Origin: Rhodoferax sp.
GTDB taxonomy: Bacteria > Pseudomonadota > Gammaproteobacteria > Burkholderiales > Burkholderiaceae_C
Assembly (NCBI GenBank): GCA_029946045.1
Contig: JAQSDS010000456.1
Location: 1 to 11,445, forward strand
Length of the DNA: 11,445 nt
Direction: 5' to 3'
Numbering within the stretch: the stretch's first letter is position 1; every line of letters starts with the position of its first letter. The notes below the pieces were generated by a model. The model did no database searches. It was not told where the DNA came from and saw only the letters and a list, made by a program, of their open reading frames with translations. Of the stretch, positions 7,695 through 11,445 are shown piece after piece. A program made the position numbers and the translations under genes.

Positions 7695-9188
7695 TCAACT
7701 GCGTTTTTTGAGCAATCGCGGCAGCACCATGATCAACACGATCACCACCAGCAGGCCCAGCGACATCGGGCGCTGCAGGAAAATCAGGGCGCTGCCCTCG
7801 CCGATCGAGATGGCATTGCGCAACTGGGCTTCTGCCAGCGGGCCCAGAATCATGCCCACCAGCACCGGCGCGGTCGGGAAGTTGAAGCGCCGCATCACCA
7901 GGCCCACCAGGCCAATGCCATAGAGCAGGAACAGATCGAACGCGCTTTGCCGCATGCCGTAAGCGCCGACCGTGGCAAAAATCAGAATCCCCGCATAAAG
8001 CTGCGGTTTGGGCACCTTGAGCAGCTTCACCCACAGGCCGATCATGGGTAAATTAAGCACCAGTAGCATCACGTTACCGATGTACAGCGAGGCAATCAGC
8101 GCCCAGACCAGGCCCGCCGAGGTGGTGAACAGCTGCGGCCCGGGCTGGATGCCGTAATTCTGGAACGCGCCCAAAATGATGGCGGTGGTGTTGGAAGTTG
8201 GAATACCCAGCGTGAGCAGCGGGATCAGCGCGGCAGTGACCGTGGCGTTGTTGGCTGCCTCCGGACCGGCCACACCTTCAATCGCACCCTTGGTGCCAAA
8301 TTCGGCCTGAATCTCCCCTTTGGCAAGCTTTTTCTCCAGGGCATAACTCAAAAAAGTCGGGATCTCGGTGCCGCCCGCCGGAATACAGCCAAAAGGCGCG
8401 CCAATGGCGGTACCACGCAGCCACGCCGGAATGGAACGGTGCCAGTCGCTCTTCGTCATGGTGACGCGGCTCATGTGGTTCTCGGTTTCCACCGTCTTGC
8501 CTTCAAACAGCACCGCATGCATGGCTTCCGCGACAGCAAACAGGCCCACCGCCACCAGCACGATCTCGATGCCGTCCAAAAACTCGGGCACACCGCCGGT
8601 ATAGCGCACCTGCCCGGTGATCTGGTCCATGCCCACCAGGCCAGCCGCCAAACCGATAAACAGGGCAGTCAGGCCGCGCACCGTGCTCTGCCCCAGCACC
8701 GCACTCACGGTGGTGAAAGCCAGCAGCATCAGCATGAAGTATTCGGGCGGGCCGAGCTTGACGGCAAAGTCAGCCACCACCGGAGCAAACAAGGTGACGA
8801 TCACCGTGGCAATGGTGCCGGCCACAAAAGAGCCAATGGCCGACGTCGCCAGTGCGGCACCGGCACGGCCACTCTTGGCCATTTTGTTGCCTTCCATGGC
8901 TGTCACCATGGTGGCAGTCTCGCCAGGCGTGTTGAGAAGAATCGAGGTGGTGGAGCCACCGTACATGGCACCGTAATAAATGCCTGCGAAAAAGATCATC
9001 GAGGCCGTGGCTTCCACCTGCGTGGTGATGGGCAGCAGCATGGCAACGGCCGTAGCCGGTCCAATGCCTGGCAACACCCCCACTGCCGTGCCCAGGGCGC
9101 AGCCGACCAAGGCCCACAGCAGGTTCACCGGGGTGCCTGCGGTGGCAAAGCCTTGTAGCAGAAGGTTCCAGGTTTCCATCAGGTCCAT
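7695..9188 (-). CDS. tctA: Tripartite tricarboxylate transporter large permease TctA
   Basis: This 497-residue integral membrane protein is the large permease of a TTT-family secondary transporter, importing carboxylate-type solutes delivered by the periplasmic TctC protein. Family blocks are visible: VGVLPGIGP at 36-44, [15 protein letters not shown] at 76-90, [14 protein letters not shown] at 269-282, [11 protein letters not shown] at 305-315, and [16 protein letters not shown] at 327-342, with roughly ten or more hydrophobic segments and a basic C-terminal end (LLKKRS). I chose the ATG at 9188 (MDLMETW) because it overlaps the tctB stop by one base (TGATG), a typical coupling arrangement. 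A GTG at 9197 and an ATG at 9179 are possible alternatives. It is the last gene of the tctCBA operon. Its stop lies one base from the stop of the convergent kinase gene. The substrate cannot be read from sequence. Confidence 0.94.
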   Translation of the reverse strand: MDLMETWNLLLQGFATAGTPVNLLWALVGCALGTAVGVLPGIGPATAVAMLLPITTQVEATASMIFFAGIYYGAMYGGSTTSILLNTPGETATMVTAMEGNKMAKSGRAGAALATSAIGSFVAGTIATVIVTLFAPVVADFAVKLGPPEYFMLMLLAFTTVSAVLGQSTVRGLTALFIGLAAGLVGMDQITGQVRYTGGVPEFLDGIEIVLVAVGLFAVAEAMHAVLFEGKTVETENHMSRVTMTKSDWHRSIPAWLRGTAIGAPFGCIPAGGTEIPTFLSYALEKKLAKGEIQAEFGTKGAIEGVAGPEAANNATVTAALIPLLTLGIPTSNTTAIILGAFQNYGIQPGPQLFTTSAGLVWALIASLYIGNVMLLVLNLPMIGLWVKLLKVPKPQLYAGILIFATVGAYGMRQSAFDLFLLYGIGLVGLVMRRFNFPTAPVLVGMILGPLAEAQLRNAISIGEGSALIFLQRPMSLGLLVVIVLIMVLPRLLKKRS

Positions 9189-9703
9189 CAAAGCCACCCA
9201 CTTTCGGTCAAACCAGGCAGGTTGATGCCCAGGAACTTGGTAAACATCCAGTACACCGGCGCGGCAATCATCAATGCCACCACTGTATCTGTGAGCCAGC
9301 CTGTGGTGCCCTGCCCGTCACCCTGTGCGCTGCGCAAACCGCGAGCGGCCAGCACAAAACACAAGGCACAACTCAGGATAAAACCAACGCGGGTGATCAA
9401 CGCGGCGTTGAGCAGCATGCCTGCCGACATCCAGGCAAAACCCGCCCAATAGGGATGTTCACCACCATGCTCTTCCATGTGCAGAAAGCCACCCCGCCGC
9501 GCCTTGCGGATCAGCAGGATGCCACAAAGCCCCAGGGCGATTGACACCACCCAGGGCAAAAAATTGGGGCCAACGCCGGCGTAACCCGCGTTGGCCGGAA
9601 TGAACAGTGCACCCAGCGCCAGCCCGAGGGCCAGCAGCAGCACGCCGACACCCACCAAGGCTTGCAGAAAGGGTGAGTGGCTTGCCAGCGCGCGTTTTCG
9701 CAT
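9188..9703 (-). CDS. tctB: Tripartite tricarboxylate transporter small permease TctB
   Basis: This 171-residue small membrane subunit pairs with TctA. Hydrophobic helices are visible at about 13-35, 48-65, 87-104, 106-120 and 137-156, and the characteristic end FLGINLPGL sits at 157-165. A charged cytoplasmic-type loop with several histidines and glutamates (about 66-83) separates the second and third helices. The ATG at 9703 is supported by AGGAG (complement of 9710-9714) six bases upstream. The gene starts 19 bases after tctC and its stop overlaps the tctA start (TGATG), so the three are surely one operon. TctB sequences are poorly conserved, so the call rests on size, topology, the C-terminal motif and the position between tctC and tctA. 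A perfect 9-bp inverted repeat lies inside the gene at 9568-9596. Confidence 0.9.
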   Translation of the reverse strand: MRKRALASHSPFLQALVGVGVLLLALGLALGALFIPANAGYAGVGPNFLPWVVSIALGLCGILLIRKARRGGFLHMEEHGGEHPYWAGFAWMSAGMLLNAALITRVGFILSCALCFVLAARGLRSAQGDGQGTTGWLTDTVVALMIAAPVYWMFTKFLGINLPGLTESGWL

Positions 9704-9709
9704 GGGTGA

Positions 9710-9714
9710 CTCCT
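9710..9714 (-). promoter_or_regulatory. Ribosome binding site of tctB
   Basis: On the minus strand this reads AGGAG and lies six bases before the tctB ATG, within the 19-base gap after tctC. It fixes the tctB start and shows that tctB has its own strong initiation signal, unlike tctA, which relies on overlap with the tctB stop. Confidence 0.8.
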
Positions 9715-9722
9715 GTTGGTTT

Positions 9723-10682
9723 TTAGATCATGCCGGACTTGACCATGGTCGCGCGCAGCGAGGCAAAGTCATCGTCAACAAACTTCTCGAAAGCATCACC
9801 ACTGAGCACAGCGGGTGTCCAGTTGTTTTTGACCAGATCTTCTTGCCAGGATTTGGACTGGGTGGCTTTGATGACCATGTCGGTCAGGGCCTTGCGCTGC
9901 GCCGCTGTGATGCCAGGCGCACCATAGACACCGCGCCAGTTGCCAATTTCAACGGGAATACCCAGCTCCTTGAGGGTGGGCACGTCGATGCCTTTGAGGC
10001 GCGCAGCCGAAGTAACACCAATCGGGACCATCTTGCCGGATTTGATGTATTCGGAAAACTCGCTGTAGCCGCTGCCGCCAATGGTCACATTGCCGCCCAG
10101 AATCGCTGCGGTAGCCTCACCGCCGCCCCGGAAAGCGACGTAGTTGATCTTGGCGGGGTCCACACCGACCGCGCGCGCGATCATGGCCGCGGCAATGTGT
10201 TCGGTGGAGCCGCGTGAACCGCCGCCCCACTTGACGCTGCCAGGGTCCTTTTTCAGCTGGGCCACCACATCGGCCATGGTCTTGAAGGGGGAGTTGGCAG
10301 GCAGCACAAACACGTTGTATTCGCTGGTCAGGCGCGCAATCGGTGTCGCCGCCGTGATGGAAACCGGCGGTTTGCCGGTGATGATGCCGCCCAGCATGAC
10401 CGCACCCATGACCATCAGGGCATTGGGATCACCCTTGCTGGCGTTGACAAACTGCGCTAGACCCAGCGCACCTGCAGCACCACCCTTGTTTTCATAGGTC
10501 ACGGTGTCGGCCACTTTGGCTTCCGTCAGGGCTTTACCCAGAGCCCGGCCCGTGCCGTCCCAGCCGCCACCCGGATTGGCCGGAATCATCATTTTGACGT
10601 TAGCGGCGGCAAAGGCCGACAGCGGCAAACCGCCGCTCACAGCCAGCGCAGCCATGGATTTCAGAAAAGTATCACGACGCAT
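9723..10682 (-). CDS. tctC: Bug-family periplasmic solute-binding protein TctC
   Basis: This 319-residue extracytoplasmic receptor belongs to the Bug/TctC family, binds a carboxylate-type ligand in the periplasm and hands it to TctAB. The N-terminus is a signal peptide: basic MRRDTFLK, a hydrophobic stretch, then a likely cleavage after AFA or AFAA near residues 25-27. Mature family features include PANPGGGWDGTGRALG at 34-49 (glycine-rich ligand loop with the conserved aspartate D42), ENKGGAAG at 64-71, and YVAFRGGGEA at 181-190. The length is normal. The ATG at 10682 is preceded six bases upstream by AAGGAG, so the 29-codon in-frame extension to 10769 is rejected. First gene of tctCBA. The N-terminal arginine pair followed by FLK recalls a Tat signal but has an extra residue relative to RRxFLK, so Sec export is the default. 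The ligand is unknown. Confidence 0.94.
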   Translation of the reverse strand: MRRDTFLKSMAALAVSGGLPLSAFAAANVKMMIPANPGGGWDGTGRALGKALTEAKVADTVTYENKGGAAGALGLAQFVNASKGDPNALMVMGAVMLGGIITGKPPVSITAATPIARLTSEYNVFVLPANSPFKTMADVVAQLKKDPGSVKWGGGSRGSTEHIAAAMIARAVGVDPAKINYVAFRGGGEATAAILGGNVTIGGSGYSEFSEYIKSGKMVPIGVTSAARLKGIDVPTLKELGIPVEIGNWRGVYGAPGITAAQRKALTDMVIKATQSKSWQEDLVKNNWTPAVLSGDAFEKFVDDDFASLRATMVKSGMI

Positions 10683-10688
10683 CGAAGT

Positions 10689-10694
10689 CTCCTT
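10689..10694 (-). promoter_or_regulatory. Ribosome binding site of tctC
   Basis: On the minus strand this reads AAGGAG, a near-perfect Shine-Dalgarno six bases before the ATG at 10682. It decides the tctC start in favour of the signal-peptide methionine over upstream in-frame codons. Confidence 0.85.
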
Positions 10695-10707
10695 AGGTGT
10701 TGATGAC

Positions 10708-10736
10708 CATGCGATGATGCGGACCCAAACTGTCAA
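10708..10736 (-). promoter_or_regulatory. Candidate tctC promoter
   Basis: On the minus strand, the complement of 10731-10736 reads TTGACA, a perfect sigma-70 -35 hexamer. At 16-19 bases spacing the possible -10 boxes (TCGCAT, CGCATG, CATGGT) match TATAAT in only about half of positions. A strong -35 with a poor -10 is typical of regulated promoters, but a chance match is also possible. The distance to the tctC start (about 50 bases from the -35) is reasonable. Confidence 0.35.
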
Positions 10737-10753
10737 ACAGCTGTCCGGGGACA
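10730..10753. promoter_or_regulatory. Overlapping small repeats, possible operator
   Basis: Three small symmetries overlap here. CTGTC is repeated at 10730-10734 and 10741-10745, an 11-base spacing close to one helical turn. ACAGCTGT at 10737-10744 is a perfect palindrome. TGTCC and GGACA (10742-10746 and 10749-10753) form an inverted repeat around GG. The cluster covers and flanks the TTGACA hexamer on the minus strand, a suitable position for a regulator of tctC or of the divergent gene. No specific regulator family can be named, and such short repeats can arise by chance. Confidence 0.3.
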
Positions 10754-10828
10754 CTAGGGAAAATACCAATGTGCCCGCTGCAGGCCCAATCTGTTACAAC
10801 CATCTCCATTCCAATCAAGACTGCTTTC

Positions 10829-11445
10829 ATGCCCCTCAACCTTGCCCAGCCCACGACCGACGTGTCCACCCTTCCCCCACGACTTCAATGGCTTGAGGCC
10901 GAACAGGCCTGCTCGGCCCGTTGGCGCAGTGAACGTGGCGGCCTGCCACCCAAACGCGTGGTGCTGGCCGACGACACGTTGACCGCCGACAGTGCCTATC
11001 GCCTGGCCTGCGCCGGCACCGGCATGTTGTGGCGCGGCGACTTCCAAAACGCCCGCCAGTTGCTGCAGGCCATCGTGCGGCGCATCGAACAGGTGCCCAA
11101 GCGCAAGCGCATCAAGGCCGCCCAGCCCATTCCCATGACCGAGGCGTTCAATTTGCACCGTCAGGCCCAGGCACAACGCGCACGCACGCTGGGCATGCTG
11201 CTGATCGAGCTCGACGCCAGCTACCACATTGCCCAGCGCCGCGCGCCGGATGTCACCGCAGCCTGCACCGAGGCCTGGGGCGAGGGCCAGCCTGAAGCAG
11301 GCAGCTCGGTGGTGTCGCTGCGCGAACTGCTGGGGGTCACCAGCGCCCACGAATGGCGCCGCGTGGGGGTAGAAATTGCGGCCCTCGGGGAGGCACCCAA
11401 CAATCGTATCCATCCGCACTACGGCGTGTTTTCGCCGGTGCGTGG
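10829..11445 (+). CDS. Probable class I SAM-dependent methyltransferase, N-terminal part
   Basis: An open frame runs from here to the window edge (205 complete codons, no stop), so the gene is truncated by the window. The translation begins MPLNLAQPTTDV and contains RLQWLEAEQAC, YRLACAGTGMLWRGDFQNAR, QAQAQRARTLGMLLIELDA, VVSLRELLGV and NNRIHPHYGVFSPVRG. From memory this resembles a betaproteobacterial protein annotated as a class I or small-domain methyltransferase, in which IHPHYGVFSPVRGEY precedes the SAM-binding core; that core would lie beyond the window, so the function is not directly shown. The ATG at 10829 has no clear Shine-Dalgarno. An in-frame ATG at 10769 has AGGGA eight bases upstream and would add 20 residues, so the start is uncertain. 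The gene is divergent from tctC. Confidence 0.65.
   Translation, partial: MPLNLAQPTTDVSTLPPRLQWLEAEQACSARWRSERGGLPPKRVVLADDTLTADSAYRLACAGTGMLWRGDFQNARQLLQAIVRRIEQVPKRKRIKAAQPIPMTEAFNLHRQAQAQRARTLGMLLIELDASYHIAQRRAPDVTAACTEAWGEGQPEAGSSVVSLRELLGVTSAHEWRRVGVEIAALGEAPNNRIHPHYGVFSPVR

Noticed and set aside
7694..7712. CTCAA/TTGAG stem with a T run at the convergent junction as a bidirectional terminator
   Set aside because: The stem is only five base pairs, AT-rich, and the T run lies within the loop and stem rather than after it.
8439..10217. Two plus-strand open frames (8439-9158 and 9591-10217) opposite the tct genes
   Set aside because: They are antisense to conserved TctA, TctB and TctC sequence, with unstructured histidine- or alanine-rich translations.
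10653..10682. Tat signal peptide on TctC
   Set aside because: RRDTFLK has one residue too many between the arginine pair and FLK compared with the RRxFLK consensus, and Bug-family proteins are normally exported by Sec; not strong enough to claim.
10683..10769. 29-codon N-terminal extension of tctC
   Set aside because: The methionine at 10682 begins a proper signal peptide and has AAGGAG six bases upstream; the extension would bury the signal peptide.

Overview
The window looks like ordinary chromosomal DNA from a GC-rich betaproteobacterium, most likely a Comamonadaceae member close to Rhodoferax or Polaromonas. This rests on general protein character, strong GC bias at third codon positions, the hpnDE pair, and the tricarboxylate-type (TTT) transporter with its Bug-family binding protein, a gene class greatly expanded in Burkholderiales. 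The genus is inference. I see no rRNA, tRNA, CRISPR array, insertion sequence, integrase or phage gene.

Layout. (1) Positions 131-3407, plus strand: hpnD, hpnE and hemH form a tight operon in which each junction is a 4-base start/stop overlap. HpnD and HpnE belong to the three-enzyme HpnC/HpnD/HpnE route from farnesyl diphosphate to squalene, used for hopanoids. HemH is ferrochelatase, the last step of protoheme synthesis. No hpnC lies in the window. (2) Positions 3495-7693, plus strand: a two-gene signalling unit made of a REC-HD-GYP response regulator (predicted cyclic-di-GMP phosphodiesterase with all key motifs intact) and, 17 bases downstream, a 1025-residue membrane hybrid histidine kinase (two TM helices, GAF, two PAS, HisKA, HATPase, REC, and an HPt-like tail with no clear phosphoacceptor histidine). 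(3) Positions 7695-10682, minus strand: tctC-tctB-tctA, a complete tripartite tricarboxylate-type transporter transcribed toward the kinase gene. The two convergent stop codons are separated by one base. (4) From about 10829 (or 10769) to the window end, plus strand: the N-terminal part of a probable class I SAM-dependent methyltransferase, divergent from tctC and cut by the window edge. The intergenic gap in between holds a perfect TTGACA hexamer and overlapping small repeats that could form a promoter/operator for tctC.

The three blocks (isoprenoid/heme biosynthesis, c-di-GMP signalling, solute uptake) have no obvious functional connection beyond adjacency. I did not find a convincing new system. 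The points most worth a second look are the coupling of hemH to squalene genes, the wiring of the HD-GYP/hybrid-kinase pair, and the tctC upstream region.
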